Numbered from the stretch's first letter, positions 1 through 10,863 are shown. The stretch is DNA of 64,000 nt from Streptomyces sp. NBC_01707 (GCF_041438805.1 NZ_CP109190.1:5456001-5520000), one strand, 5' to 3'. The notes: generated by a model from the sequence alone, not told the origin. Numbers and translations: made by a program.

Positions 1-1773
<1,773 letters not shown>

Positions 1774-1849
1774 GTTGCTCGCGTCCACTGTGTTAGTTCT
1801 GAAATAACGAACGGCCGTGTTGTTGCCCGGTGTTGGTTAATTTCATAGT

Positions 1850-1967
1850 GTTTCGGTGGTCATTGCGTTAGGGAAACGCCCGGTTACATTCCGAACCCGG
1901 AAGCTAAGCCTTTCAGCGCCGATGGTACTGCAGGGGGGACCCTGTGGGAGAGTAGGACGCCGCCGAA
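1850..1967 (+). rRNA. 5S ribosomal RNA
   Basis: A segment of about 118 nt starts GTTTCGGTGGTCATTGCG and contains the conserved loops CCCGGTTACATTCCGAACCC and GGTACTGCAGGGG. Its 5' and 3' ends are complementary (GTTTCGGTGG with CCGCCGAAC), as expected for helix I. It lies about 76 nt downstream of the 23S gene in the same direction, the normal rrn order. Confidence 0.96.
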
Positions 1968-1980
1968 CAATTATTCCGGG

Positions 1981-2010
1981 AAAGCCCCGCACCTCTGGTG
2001 CGGGGCTTTT
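1981..2010 (+). terminator. Rho-independent terminator of the rrn operon
   Basis: AAAGCCCCGCACC, a short CTCT loop and GGTGCGGGGCTTTT form a strong GC hairpin with an A/U flank, 13 bases after the 5S gene. The leftward acetyltransferase gene ends at 2017, so the hairpin may act in both directions. Confidence 0.9.
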
Positions 2011-2016
2011 CTGCGT

Positions 2017-2835
2017 TTACGGGCCGGCCCTTTCCCGCGGCGGCGACCATACATAAGGGGTCGTGGTGGTCACTGCGTGGAAGCCCAGCCGGCGCAGGAT
2101 CGGTGCGCTGTCGCCGGACGCGTCCACTTGCAGATAACGAACCCCGCGAGCTGCTGCGATGTGGGCGCGGGCGGCGACCAGAGCGCGGTAGATGCCTCGT
2201 CCGCGCCAGGCGGAGAGCGTCGAGCCGCCCCACAGGCCGGCGAATTCAGTGCCTGTGCGGAAGACCAGCCAAGCCGCGGAGACGACTTCGCCGTCCACCT
2301 CGGCGACCAGAACGACGTGGTCGTCCGGTGCAGCGGCGACGCGGCCCGCCAGGTCATCGCCGATCATGCTCAGGTCCTGGCCCCAGATGGTCGACTCGAG
2401 TGCCGCGATGCGGTGCATGTCTGCGTGTTCAGTGACCTGGCGGAGTACGACGCCGTCCGGGAGCACGGGTGGTGATGCCATGTCCTTGGCACGGCCGATG
2501 AGGACGGTCTCCTCCGTCTCCGCCGTGAAACCCGCGGCGCGCAGGCGGTCGGTGAGGTCGGACGGCAGGTCGTGGCCGCGTATCTTCCACTCGACCGCCT
2601 CTCCGCGGGCGGCGAATCGGTCACGTTGACGGGCGATGAGCGCGTCGAGTTCGGCACCGTGTACCTGCACGTCGCGCGGGGCGCTGATGAAGCCGCGGAA
2701 CTGGCCGACGGTCCGGGTCAGGGGTCCGTCCTGTTCGTAGCCGACCCCCGCCGGAGGGTTGGGCGGGACACCCCGCATCTGCTCGTCATAGGCCGAGAGC
2801 AAGCCGGCCATCTCGGCCGTCGTCTTGTCATCCAT
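2017..2835 (-). CDS. GNAT-family N-acetyltransferase
   Basis: The protein has 272 residues. Its C-terminal half carries a GNAT fold, with the acetyl-CoA loop RGRGIYRALV and the late segment DASGDSAPILRRLGF typical of the family. The N-terminal half is less recognisable. The start is set at the ATG of MDDKTTAEM (2835); an open frame continues upstream to 3015 but would overlap the divergent gene at 2928. The substrate is unknown. The gene sits convergent to the rrn terminator and divergent from a second acetyltransferase, with which it may share the 92-bp promoter region. Confidence 0.85.
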   Translation of the reverse strand: MDDKTTAEMAGLLSAYDEQMRGVPPNPPAGVGYEQDGPLTRTVGQFRGFISAPRDVQVHGAELDALIARQRDRFAARGEAVEWKIRGHDLPSDLTDRLRAAGFTAETEETVLIGRAKDMASPPVLPDGVVLRQVTEHADMHRIAALESTIWGQDLSMIGDDLAGRVAAAPDDHVVLVAEVDGEVVSAAWLVFRTGTEFAGLWGGSTLSAWRGRGIYRALVAARAHIAAARGVRYLQVDASGDSAPILRRLGFHAVTTTTPYVWSPPRERAGP

Positions 2836-2927
2836 GTCTGTCACGGGAGTAGACGGTACGAGCCGAGGTGCGAGGCAGGGGCAGGAATTCGATTGCCGGG
2901 GGACGTGGGGCAAGACAGGATCGGTGC

Positions 2928-3488
2928 ATGGACTATGTGATTCGGCCCGTGCGCGCTGAGGAATGGGCGCTCGCCAAGGAACTCCGGCTCGCCGCTCTTC
3001 AGGATCCCGTGGCACCGGTGGCGTTCCTGGAGACGCACGAGCAGGCCGTGGCCCAGCCCGACGAGTTCTGGCAGGACCGCACGGCCCGTGGATCGGAGAC
3101 CGGTGGTGACGAGGTGCGTCAGTTCATCGCCGAGGCGCCCGACGGGAGCTGGGCGGGGTCGATCACCGTGCTTGTCGAGCGGCCGGACGATGATGTGCGG
3201 TTCGGTGAAGCGGCAAAGGTCCACCAGGCTCATGTGGTCGGTGTGTTCCTGAGGCCGGAGGCGCGGGGCAGCGGACTGGCCGAGCAGTTGTTCCGGGCCG
3301 GGGTCGAATGGGCGTGGTCACTGGGCGAGCCGCGGATCGAGCGGGTGAGGCTGTACGTGCACGAGAGCAATCCGCGGGCCGCTGCCTTCTACCGGCGGTT
3401 CGGTTTCGCACCGAGCGGGGAGACCCTTGCCGTACCGGGCGATCCGACGGCGCGGGAGCTGGAGTACGAGATCGTCCGCCCCGTCTGA
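2928..3488 (+). CDS. GNAT-family N-acetyltransferase
   Basis: A 186-residue single-domain acetyltransferase opening MDYVIRPVRAEEW. The acetyl-CoA signature RPEARGSGLAEQLF lies near residues 110-123 and is followed by VHESNPRAAAFYRRFGF, the usual beta4-alpha4 element of this superfamily. The length is typical of a stand-alone GNAT. Substrate cannot be inferred. It is divergent from the 2017-2835 gene and convergent with the secretion operon ending at 3592. Confidence 0.9.
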   Translation: MDYVIRPVRAEEWALAKELRLAALQDPVAPVAFLETHEQAVAQPDEFWQDRTARGSETGGDEVRQFIAEAPDGSWAGSITVLVERPDDDVRFGEAAKVHQAHVVGVFLRPEARGSGLAEQLFRAGVEWAWSLGEPRIERVRLYVHESNPRAAAFYRRFGFAPSGETLAVPGDPTARELEYEIVRPV

Positions 3489-3518
3489 CGTCGTCAGTGC
3501 CGGTCGGCGCGCTGTGGC

Positions 3519-3539
3519 CCCGGACCGGATCGGTCCGGG
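3519..3539. terminator. Bidirectional hairpin terminator
   Basis: CCCGGACCG, loop GAT, CGGTCCGGG: a 9-bp perfect stem between two convergent genes. A second stem of 8 bp (3578-3585 with 3596-3603) overlaps the stop codon of the leftward gene. Confidence 0.65.
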
Positions 3540-3591
3540 TCAGGAACTGCTGCCTGCAGGCCCGTTCCTGGCCACTGCTCCAGCCACCGCG

Positions 3592-5136
3592 TTACGGCTG
3601 GAGCGGGGACGTCCAGCGGGCGCGGGCCTGTTCCTGCGAGCGGAGCAGGACCAGCGTCGGCAGGGCCTGGTCCTGGTTCGTGGAGAGCAGCTCCGGGAGC
3701 TGGGGAAGGGGCGCCACAGCCGCGACGTCGTCGAGGACGAGCGTCATTGGTGGGTCGAGCCGACCGTCGGTTGACCGTGCGGCCATGCGGCGGCCGTGCT
3801 CGACCACGTGTGAGGCGAGGGCGGTGAGCAGGGGCATCGCACCGGGTCCGGAGCGAGGATCCTCGATGGGTTCACCTACCACATAAAGAGTGCCCCCTTC
3901 GCCCGCAAAAGATTCCAGCGCGAGCGAATCGGATCGGTTCGGTGTGCAGGCTTCGCGGATGTGGATCGAGGAGAGCGCGGCGAACGCACGTACCGTCAGC
4001 TCCTGGGCCATCTCGCGGCGTTCGGGATGACCGGTGAGCGCGGATTCCAGCAGACCGGCGAGTCCGGAGGCGGCCTTGGTGTGGGTGCGGAGGAGCCGCA
4101 CCGGTTCATGGGCATTGCCACCGAGGGCCCAGCGGTGCACCTGGCGGAACGGCCGACCGTCTATGGCGGCGGCGTGCAGCCAGCACTGGAGGAGGGTCTC
4201 CGCGGTCTCCGCCGTCATCGCGTCGATACGGGCCTGCGGCCGGACCGGGGCGAGGAGGGCGATGGCGCGGGCGGCGGCCGTGTCCGGTGCTTCGCACCCG
4301 GCGGTGGGAGACCAGTGGAGGCGGGCCGGGGTGTCGCAGAGGTGACCCGGGTCGTAGACGAGGACCGGGCCGAGCTTGGCGCGGGCGTCCTTCGTCTCCG
4401 CCCAGACGGTGGGGTCGGACGTGACGACGAGGGCCGGGCCGTCGGCCTCCCGGACGGCCTGCACGACCGTGGGGCGACGGGTGGCGGCCGGGCCGTAGAC
4501 GACGAGGGGTGTGCGCGGTGAGGGGACGACCGGGGCAAGGGGGAGAAGCTCTTCCCGCACGTCGGACTCGGTCGGCGCCTCTGTTGTCGTTGTGGCTGTG
4601 GTCGCGGCGACGGGCTCAGGTGCGGGAGCAGGGCCAGGGGACGGCGTCGCAGGGACGGTTGCCTCCACCACCTCCATGGCCTCCACGGCTTCTGCCGCGG
4701 CGGGCACCGCGTGCTGAGTGCGCTCTGCATAGCGCTCGTCATGACGTTCCTGACGGCGCTCTTCCCGACGGCGTGCCCGTACCACTCGCCAGCGGGTCAC
4801 CACGCCCATCACGAACATCGTCAGCACCATGAGCACCATGAGCTCGCCGATGAACAGGCCCCAGAACAGCCCGTATCCGGAGAGCTCGGCCGAGGGTGTG
4901 CCGGGCCAGGCGGCGGTCATGTCGTGCGGGGACGCCGCCAGCCGGCGCATGGCCAGCGGGGTCTCGGTGAAGGTGACACCCTTCGGCCAGGCGCCGTGCG
5001 TGAACAGTCCGGACAGGCCGGTGGCCGTCCAGACGAGGATCGTCAGCCCGAGCAGGAAGCCCAGCAGACCGACCAGCAGACCGTCCGGGACGCCGCCGGT
5101 ACCCGGTCCGCTCTGCTGTTCTGTGCGTCCCGCCAT
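3592..5136 (-). CDS. TraG/VirD4-like coupling-protein homologue of a type IV secretion-like system
   Basis: 514 residues and last gene of the leftward secretion operon. Two membrane segments near residues 17-48 and 88-112 precede a basic stretch, a low-complexity Ala/Pro/Glu region (about 125-200) and a cytoplasmic domain that resembles the TraG/VirD4 coupling-protein ATPase. The usual P-loop position reads VYGPAATRRP, without the GK(S/T) of a Walker A, while a Walker B-like MTLVLDDVAAV is present near the end. Nucleotide binding is therefore doubtful. Its start is 1 base from the stop of the VirB4-like gene, so translation is probably coupled. Family assignment comes from context and overall layout. 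Confidence 0.75.
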   Translation of the reverse strand: MAGRTEQQSGPGTGGVPDGLLVGLLGFLLGLTILVWTATGLSGLFTHGAWPKGVTFTETPLAMRRLAASPHDMTAAWPGTPSAELSGYGLFWGLFIGELMVLMVLTMFVMGVVTRWRVVRARRREERRQERHDERYAERTQHAVPAAAEAVEAMEVVEATVPATPSPGPAPAPEPVAATTATTTTEAPTESDVREELLPLAPVVPSPRTPLVVYGPAATRRPTVVQAVREADGPALVVTSDPTVWAETKDARAKLGPVLVYDPGHLCDTPARLHWSPTAGCEAPDTAAARAIALLAPVRPQARIDAMTAETAETLLQCWLHAAAIDGRPFRQVHRWALGGNAHEPVRLLRTHTKAASGLAGLLESALTGHPERREMAQELTVRAFAALSSIHIREACTPNRSDSLALESFAGEGGTLYVVGEPIEDPRSGPGAMPLLTALASHVVEHGRRMAARSTDGRLDPPMTLVLDDVAAVAPLPQLPELLSTNQDQALPTLVLLRSQEQARARWTSPLQP

Positions 5137-5137
5137 G

Positions 5138-6556
5138 TCATGCCACCGTTGACTCGGACGACTCGTTCAGTCGTTGCTGGTGCTCGATGCGTGCCGCGCG
5201 CTGCTCCGCCTCCAGCTCCGCGGCTCGTACGTCCTCCGGCAGGAGATCTGCGGCCGAGGACTCGGTCATGGCGCGGTCGGTGTAGACGAGGGGGCGTTCC
5301 GCCTCGGTGATCAGGTGTTTGACGACCTGTACGTTGCCGTTGACGTCCCATACCGCGATGCCGGGGGTGAGGGTGGGAATGATCTCGACCGCCCAGCGGG
5401 GCAGGCCGAGTACGCGCCCGGTCGCTCTGGCCTCGTCGGCCTTCTGCGCGTAGATCGTCCGGGTCGAGGCCATCTTCAGGATCGCTGCCGCCTCGCGTGC
5501 CGCGGCCCCGTCGACCACGTCGCTGAGGTGGTGGACCACGGCGACGAACGACAGGCCCAGCCGTCGGCCGAACTTCAGCAGGCGCTGGAAGAGCTGGGCG
5601 ACGAAGGGCGAGTTGATGATGTGCCAGGCCTCCTCGACCAGGAAGATGCGCTTCTTCCGGTCGGGTCTGATCCAGGTGTGTTCCAGCCACACCCCGACGA
5701 TCGCCATCAGGATCGGCATCGCGATCGAGTTCCGGTCGATGTGCGACAGGTCGAAGACGATCAGCGGGGCGTCCAGGTCGATGCCGGCCGAGGTAGGGCC
5801 GTCGAACATGCCGCGCAGGTCACCGTCGACCAGCCGGTCCAGGACGAGGGCGACATCGAGGCCCCAGGCCCGTACGTCGTCTATGTCGACGTTCATCGCC
5901 TCGGCGGACTCGGGCTCCGGGTGGCGCAGTTGCTCGACGATGTCGGTGAGCACCGGCTGCCGGTCGGTGATCGTCTGGTTGACGTAGGCGTGCGCGACCT
6001 TCAGGGCGAAGCCGGAGCGCTCGTCGAGGCCGTGGCCCATCGCGACTTCGATGATGGTGCGGAGCAGGGCGAGCTGGCCGGTCGTGGTGATCGAGGGGTC
6101 GAGCGGGTTGAGCCGGATGCCGCCGTTCAGGGCCGCGGTCGGATCGAGCCTGATGGGGGTGAGGCCGAGCTCCTGGGCGATGAGGTTCCACTCGCCGACG
6201 CCGTCCTCGCCCTGCGCGTCGAGGACGACGACCTGGCGGTCGCGGAACCTGAGCTGGCGGAGCACGTACGTCTTCTCGAGCGCGGACTTGCCGTTTCCGG
6301 ACTCCCCGAGCACCAGCCAGTGCGGGGCGGGGAGCTGCTGTCCGTACAGCTGGAAGGGGTCGTAGATGTAGCCCTTGCCGGAGTACACCTCACGGCCGAT
6401 GATCACGCCTGAGTCGCCGAGGCCGGGGGCCGCGGTGGGCAGGTAGACGGCCTGGGCCTGCCCGGTCGAGGTTCGTACGGGCAGCCTGGTCGTCTCCACC
6501 TTCCCGAAGAGGAAGGAGGTGAAGGCATCCGACAACGCGGACAGAGGATCTCGCAT
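5138..6556 (-). CDS. VirB4-like secretion ATPase
   Basis: A 472-residue soluble ATPase. Walker A is GESGNGKS at residues 84-91, and Walker B with its acidic pair is IFLVEEA at 304-310, followed by the WHIINSPFVAQLFQRLLKFG-type region of VirB4/TraC hexameric motors. A second conserved block HLSDVVDG lies near residue 344. It would power substrate or pilin translocation at the inner membrane. It is flanked by the SCO6880-like gene upstream (19-base gap) and the coupling-like gene downstream (1-base gap). It is shorter than proteobacterial VirB4 and lacks the N-terminal domain, which is probably supplied by the SCO6880-like partner. Confidence 0.9.
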   Translation of the reverse strand: MRDPLSALSDAFTSFLFGKVETTRLPVRTSTGQAQAVYLPTAAPGLGDSGVIIGREVYSGKGYIYDPFQLYGQQLPAPHWLVLGESGNGKSALEKTYVLRQLRFRDRQVVVLDAQGEDGVGEWNLIAQELGLTPIRLDPTAALNGGIRLNPLDPSITTTGQLALLRTIIEVAMGHGLDERSGFALKVAHAYVNQTITDRQPVLTDIVEQLRHPEPESAEAMNVDIDDVRAWGLDVALVLDRLVDGDLRGMFDGPTSAGIDLDAPLIVFDLSHIDRNSIAMPILMAIVGVWLEHTWIRPDRKKRIFLVEEAWHIINSPFVAQLFQRLLKFGRRLGLSFVAVVHHLSDVVDGAAAREAAAILKMASTRTIYAQKADEARATGRVLGLPRWAVEIIPTLTPGIAVWDVNGNVQVVKHLITEAERPLVYTDRAMTESSAADLLPEDVRAAELEAEQRAARIEHQQRLNESSESTVA

Positions 6557-6575
6557 GGCGTGACTGCCCTCTCGG

Positions 6576-8126
6576 TTAGCGACGGATGCCGGTGGCGAAC
6601 GGCAGTGTGTTCACAAAGGCGCGGTGGTGTTCGCGGTCGCACCACTCCAGCTTCAGGTACGACTTGCCGGCCGAGGCCCGGATGGTCCGCTTGTCGCGGG
6701 CGAGGGCTTCAGGTGATCGCGACGACACGGTGATGTACCCCACGAGGTTCACCCCGGCCGCGCCGCTCGCGAGATCTTCACCCCGCTGGTCGAGCCTGCC
6801 GTGGGCGGCGATGTCGCGAGGGTCGACGGTCCGGTTCATCTTGGCCTGGCGGCTCGCCTCGGCCTCGTCGTTCGTCTTCTCCGTGAGCATCCGCTCGATG
6901 GCGACCTCGGTGGGTTCGAGGTCCATGCAGACCGCGACGGTACGGATGACATCCGGGGTGTGCACGAGGAGAGGGGCCAGGAAGTTGACGCCGACGGGCG
7001 TCATCGGCCACTCCTTCACCCATGCCGTGGCGTGGCACCAGGGCGCGCGGGTCGTCGACTCGCGGGTCTTGGCCTGCAGGAACGTCGGCTCGACGGCGTC
7101 CAGCTCGGCCGGCCAGGCGTTGCGCTTCGTCATCGCCTGGATGTGGTCGATGGGGTGGTCGGGGTCGTACATCGAGTGCACGAGCGAGGCGAGCCGGCTC
7201 TGGCCGAGCGGCTGGCGCACCCGGATGTCCGCCTCGGCCAGGCGGGCGCAGATGTCGGTCAGTTCGCGCGCCATGACGACCGCGAGGCCCGCGTCCCGGT
7301 CGAGCTTGCGGCCGGCCTGCGGGCGGGCGGCGCGGGCCATGGCGTTCGCCTCGGCGGCCAGTTCGCGGTTGAAGTGCATGCAGGCGACGAGGTAGGCACG
7401 GTGCTGTTCGCTGGAGGTGGAGACCATCGACTGCAGCTGGTCGTACGACTCCTGCAGCCAGCCCGGGGACCCCTTGTCGCCACGCTGGGCGACGTCCTTG
7501 GCGTGTGCGTCGGGGTCGGCGGGGAGGGTGCGGGCCAGCATCTGAATGCGGGTCACGAAGCCGTCGCCGTTGGCCACGTGCTTGAGGAGGGTGCCGAAGC
7601 GGTCGACCAGCGCTTCCTGGTCCTCGCTGTCGCGCAGTCCGACGCCGGGTCCCTCGATCTCGATCGCCGCGGTGACGGTGCGACGGTCGGCGTGCAGCAG
7701 TACGGCGATCTCGTCCGGGCCGAAGGGCGCGGCCAGCCAGTTGATCCGGCCGATGCCTGGGGGCGGCCCGATCTCGATCTCACGGCCGTCGGCCCGTACG
7801 CCGGCTTCCATGGCGGCGGAACGGTACGCCGTGCCACGGCGCAGGGACCGCTTGAAGCTCCGGTTGATCTCGAACCACTTGTAGAAGGTGCGGTGCTTGT
7901 ACGGCACGTACACCATGGCCAGTGCCATCAGCGGGAAGCCGGTGAGGAGCACGATCCGCAGGGACAGGACGGGGACGATCAGCCCGCTCATCATGCCGAG
8001 GAACGCGCCGACGATGATCAGCGCGATCTCGCCGGTCTCGCGGTTCTTGCCGACGATCGCGTTCGGCCGGGCCCGGCCGATGAGATACGTACGGCGAGGC
8101 GTGACCGGATGGGACTGGGTCGTCAA
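6576..8126 (-). CDS. SCO6880-family type IV secretion-like protein (VirB3/PrgI plus VirB4 N-terminal-like)
   Basis: 516 residues. The N-terminus has TYLIGRARPNAIVGKNRETGE, then two close membrane helices (about 33-78) ending in a YVPYKHRTFYKWFEINR segment, as in the short VirB3/PrgI subunits. The long cytoplasmic remainder resembles the N-terminal half of VirB4 proteins but has no P-loop. Together with the following ATPase gene it may make a split VirB4. NCBI uses the name SCO6880 family for this type. Its ATG overlaps the stop of the upstream gene by 4 bases (8123-8126). Confidence 0.85.
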   Translation of the reverse strand: MTTQSHPVTPRRTYLIGRARPNAIVGKNRETGEIALIIVGAFLGMMSGLIVPVLSLRIVLLTGFPLMALAMVYVPYKHRTFYKWFEINRSFKRSLRRGTAYRSAAMEAGVRADGREIEIGPPPGIGRINWLAAPFGPDEIAVLLHADRRTVTAAIEIEGPGVGLRDSEDQEALVDRFGTLLKHVANGDGFVTRIQMLARTLPADPDAHAKDVAQRGDKGSPGWLQESYDQLQSMVSTSSEQHRAYLVACMHFNRELAAEANAMARAARPQAGRKLDRDAGLAVVMARELTDICARLAEADIRVRQPLGQSRLASLVHSMYDPDHPIDHIQAMTKRNAWPAELDAVEPTFLQAKTRESTTRAPWCHATAWVKEWPMTPVGVNFLAPLLVHTPDVIRTVAVCMDLEPTEVAIERMLTEKTNDEAEASRQAKMNRTVDPRDIAAHGRLDQRGEDLASGAAGVNLVGYITVSSRSPEALARDKRTIRASAGKSYLKLEWCDREHHRAFVNTLPFATGIRR

Positions 8127-9496
8127 CGCCCTCCACCTCCTGTGCGGTTGTTACCTGAGTTGCCTGTACCGCCGCCTCGGGTGGCGCGGCTGCTGTGCGG
8201 GGTGCCCGAGGTGGGCCCCGATCCGCTGCGGGGCGGAGGTGCGGCGGAGGGGACAGATCCGCCGCCGGCCCCGCTCCCGCCGGGGTTGCGGGAGCTGTGC
8301 GCGGCCACCCCGCCGCTGACCGGGTTGGCGGGCCTGCCACCGCTGTTGCCGCCGCCCTGTCCCCCGCTGTCTCCGCCGCTGCGGCTGCTGTGGGTCTTGA
8401 TGCCCTGGGAGACGAGAGCGGCGGGGGAGCTGATGAGGGCGGCGGCCTGGGCGCCGTCGGTGGCCTGCTTACGGTTGGTGCGGGCGCCCTGGATCTCGTC
8501 ACCGAAGCCGGGGACGAAGCGGTAGATCATCGCCGAGGCGAAGATTGCGAGCAGGATGATGGCGAGGCCGGAGACGACGGCGGAGAACGCGTTCGGCCCG
8601 CCGTCGGAGGAGAGCGCGCCGGCCAGTCCGAGCACGATGACGATGACGGGCTTCACCATGATCACCGCGATCATGATGCCTGCCCAGCGACGGACGTGGC
8701 CCCACATGTTCTTGTCGACGAGACCCGAATAGACGACGACGCCGAGGAGCGCACCGACGTACAAGAGGGCCGCCCGGATCACAAGCTCCAGCCAGAGCAC
8801 GCCCGCGGCGAGGATCGACACGAGCGAGACGACGATCAGCATGATCGGCCCGCCGCCGATGTCGGAGCCCTTGCTCAACGCCTCGGCGAACGACCCGAAG
8901 AAGACATCGGTCTGCCCGCCGGAGGAGGACGCGATGACGTCGGTGACCCCGTCGGTGGCCGAGACGACCGTGTAGAGGATGAGCGGTGTGAACGCGGACG
9001 CGAGCACGGTCAGCCAGAGGAACCCGACAGCCTCGGAGATCGCGGTGGCCACCGGAACGCCACGGATGGCGCGCTTGGCGACTGCGAGCAGCCAGAGGAC
9101 GAGGGTGAGCACGGTGGAGGCGGCGAAGATGACCGCGTACTGCTGGAGAAACTTGGGGTTCGTGAAGTCGACGTTCGCGGTGCCCTTTACTGCCTCGCTG
9201 AGCTTGCCGACGATCCAGGCGGCGGCGTCGGCACAGCCGCGGGCGAGGGACGACAGGGGGTCGAGGGCGTTGGCCGCGTCGTCGGGAGAAGTGGTGCTGG
9301 GGCTGCCGGCGTCGCCGTTTTCGCAATAGCTTCTGGCCGGGCCTCGAATCAGGTCGCAGGCGTTGTTGCTTTTGCTCGGCGATGGGCTGGGCGAGGGCGC
9401 AGCAAACGTGCTGCTTGCCAGTAGCACGACAGCGACCTGCAGGCTCGACACCGTAGCTGCTAGCGAGAGGGCGCGGCGAGATCGTTTACCGGGCAT
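8123..9496 (-). CDS. Polytopic membrane protein, VirB6/TrbL-like (SCO6881-like)
   Basis: 457 residues from the ATG of MPGKRSRRAL. A signal sequence covers about residues 1-34, a Cys-containing extracellular stretch follows, then about six hydrophobic helices between residues 110 and 345, and finally a Gly/Ser/Pro-rich hydrophilic tail of about 90 residues. This architecture fits the TrbL/VirB6 channel component. The start overlaps the upstream VirB8-like gene by 11 bases. A longer frame to 9619 exists but would overlap that gene heavily and lacks a signal peptide at its start. Confidence 0.82.
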   Translation of the reverse strand: MPGKRSRRALSLAATVSSLQVAVVLLASSTFAAPSPSPSPSKSNNACDLIRGPARSYCENGDAGSPSTTSPDDAANALDPLSSLARGCADAAAWIVGKLSEAVKGTANVDFTNPKFLQQYAVIFAASTVLTLVLWLLAVAKRAIRGVPVATAISEAVGFLWLTVLASAFTPLILYTVVSATDGVTDVIASSSGGQTDVFFGSFAEALSKGSDIGGGPIMLIVVSLVSILAAGVLWLELVIRAALLYVGALLGVVVYSGLVDKNMWGHVRRWAGIMIAVIMVKPVIVIVLGLAGALSSDGGPNAFSAVVSGLAIILLAIFASAMIYRFVPGFGDEIQGARTNRKQATDGAQAAALISSPAALVSQGIKTHSSRSGGDSGGQGGGNSGGRPANPVSGGVAAHSSRNPGGSGAGGGSVPSAAPPPRSGSGPTSGTPHSSRATRGGGTGNSGNNRTGGGGR

Positions 9497-10358
9497 ACGT
9501 GAACCCTCCGAACTGTTCCACGGCGTCGGCCATCTCCTGGGCGGGGGAGGCAGCCTGGTCACGGCCGACCGGGACGGGGCCGTCCTTCTGCGTGAAATCG
9601 GTGACCTTCCAGTCGCCATTGATCCACGCCAACTCGAAGGTGTTGGTGAACCAACTTTCGGACACCGGGTTCTTGGAGCCCTCGCCAGCCAGTCCGAACA
9701 GGGCGGAGTACCAGACGGAGATACTCGCGGTGTCGCCGCTGAACTTCACGACCTTGGTGCCGACGGGATTGGAGCGCGAGATGAACGTCATGCCGTCGGG
9801 CGCGGTGCCATCGGTGTTCAGGCCGATGCTGGTGAGGAACGCCTCGCCGGAATACACCTTGTCCAGGTCGTCTTGGCGGGCTGTGGCGACGGCAGGCGCG
9901 TACACAGCGTTCACGATCTGGCGGCGATGAGTGGCCTCGAACATGTCGGCGGAACCGAGCGCCACCGAGTAGTTCGCAGCCGCGCTCTGCGCCCCCTGCT
10001 CGTCATGTGCGAACCCCGACGCGATCGTGCCGTTCTTCCCCGTCACCGGCTTCGTGCCCGTTGCTGCGGTGGGTGCCGCCCCCGCCTTGCCGCCGCTGCT
10101 CCCGCCCGAGGAGTCGCTGTCTCCGCTGCCCCCGCCCATGTTCGCGAACGCGATAGCCGCGACGAGTAGAACGACCACGCCGACCACCATGGTCAGGGAC
10201 CGCGAGCTGCGTGCCGGGCGGCGGCTGCCGTAGCCGTCGCCCCCTGTGCCGTCGGCAAATCGGGTACGGGTCTGGCGCGTACCGCCGAGCGTGCTGTATC
10301 CATCATCTGGACGGCCCGAGCGCGAATCGCCGCCGTAGCCGTCGTCGCCGAGACTCAT
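9486..10358 (-). CDS. VirB8/TraC-like bitopic conjugal transfer protein
   Basis: 290 residues: a hydrophilic Gly/Asp/Arg-rich N-terminus, one membrane helix at about residues 55-73 (SLTMVVGVVVLLVAAIAF), a Gly/Ser linker and an extracytoplasmic domain of about 190 residues. This is the layout of VirB8/TcpC-type assembly factors. The domain contains FAHDEQGAQSAAANY and a C-terminal DAVEQFGGFTYAR. It is translationally coupled to the VirB6-like gene downstream. A gene-free stretch of 190 bp separates it from the VirB2-like gene. Confidence 0.78.
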   Translation of the reverse strand: MSLGDDGYGGDSRSGRPDDGYSTLGGTRQTRTRFADGTGGDGYGSRRPARSSRSLTMVVGVVVLLVAAIAFANMGGGSGDSDSSGGSSGGKAGAAPTAATGTKPVTGKNGTIASGFAHDEQGAQSAAANYSVALGSADMFEATHRRQIVNAVYAPAVATARQDDLDKVYSGEAFLTSIGLNTDGTAPDGMTFISRSNPVGTKVVKFSGDTASISVWYSALFGLAGEGSKNPVSESWFTNTFELAWINGDWKVTDFTQKDGPVPVGRDQAASPAQEMADAVEQFGGFTYAR

Positions 10359-10548
10359 GCCGCGTAGGCCCCCTCAACCATGTGCGATTCCGCGTGGTAC
10401 GACCGTAGCCGTGCTGGTTCCTGTGTGGGCGCGGTGTGGTGACTCGACATCAGGGAGACGCAACCTCTGTCGGTGGGCACGACGGACGGGTGGTGTGGGA
10501 GCGGAACCGGGGCGGGGGACGGCGCGTCCGGCCAGGGCTGACGGAGGG

Positions 10549-10863
10549 TTAGATGGCCATGCCGTAGACGATGGTGAACAGGGTCCCCAGCGATCCGATG
10601 ATGAACACACCGGTCAAACCGGCAACGATCAGACCCTTGCCCTGTTCTGCGCTGAACGTGTCGCGCAGCGCCGTCGCGCCGATGCGCTGCTTGGCCGCTC
10701 CCCAGATGGCGATGCCGAAGCAGAGCAGGATGGCAACGGCCATGACGACCTCGATCATCACCTTGGCTTCGTCGCCCAGGGCTCCGAACGGCCCCCACTT
10801 GGGTGCGATGCCGTTGATGATGGTGCTGATACCGCCCTTATCAGTGTCAGCTGCCAGGACCAT
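10549..10863 (-). CDS. Small two-helix membrane protein, VirB2/TrbC pilin-like
   Basis: 104 residues from the ATG at 10863 (MVLAADTDKGG); a GTG three codons upstream (10872) is an alternative. An amphipathic N-terminus is followed by helix EVVMAVAILLCFGIAIWGAA, a polar loop with RDTFSAEQGKG, and a second helix IVAGLTGVFIIGSLGTLFTIV. The two-helix hairpin with a short positive loop is the shape of VirB2/TrbC pilins. It is the first gene of the leftward secretion operon. The pilin role is inferred from position and topology, since there is no long signal peptide. Confidence 0.7.
   Translation of the reverse strand: MVLAADTDKGGISTIINGIAPKWGPFGALGDEAKVMIEVVMAVAILLCFGIAIWGAAKQRIGATALRDTFSAEQGKGLIVAGLTGVFIIGSLGTLFTIVYGMAI

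Noticed and set aside
6801..8525. A 574-codon plus-strand frame opposite the SCO6880-like gene
   Set aside because: Antisense shadow with no domains and a composition typical of reverse frames.
3592..10863. An integrative conjugative element
   Set aside because: No integrase, relaxase, excisionase, tRNA or direct repeats were seen around the operon.
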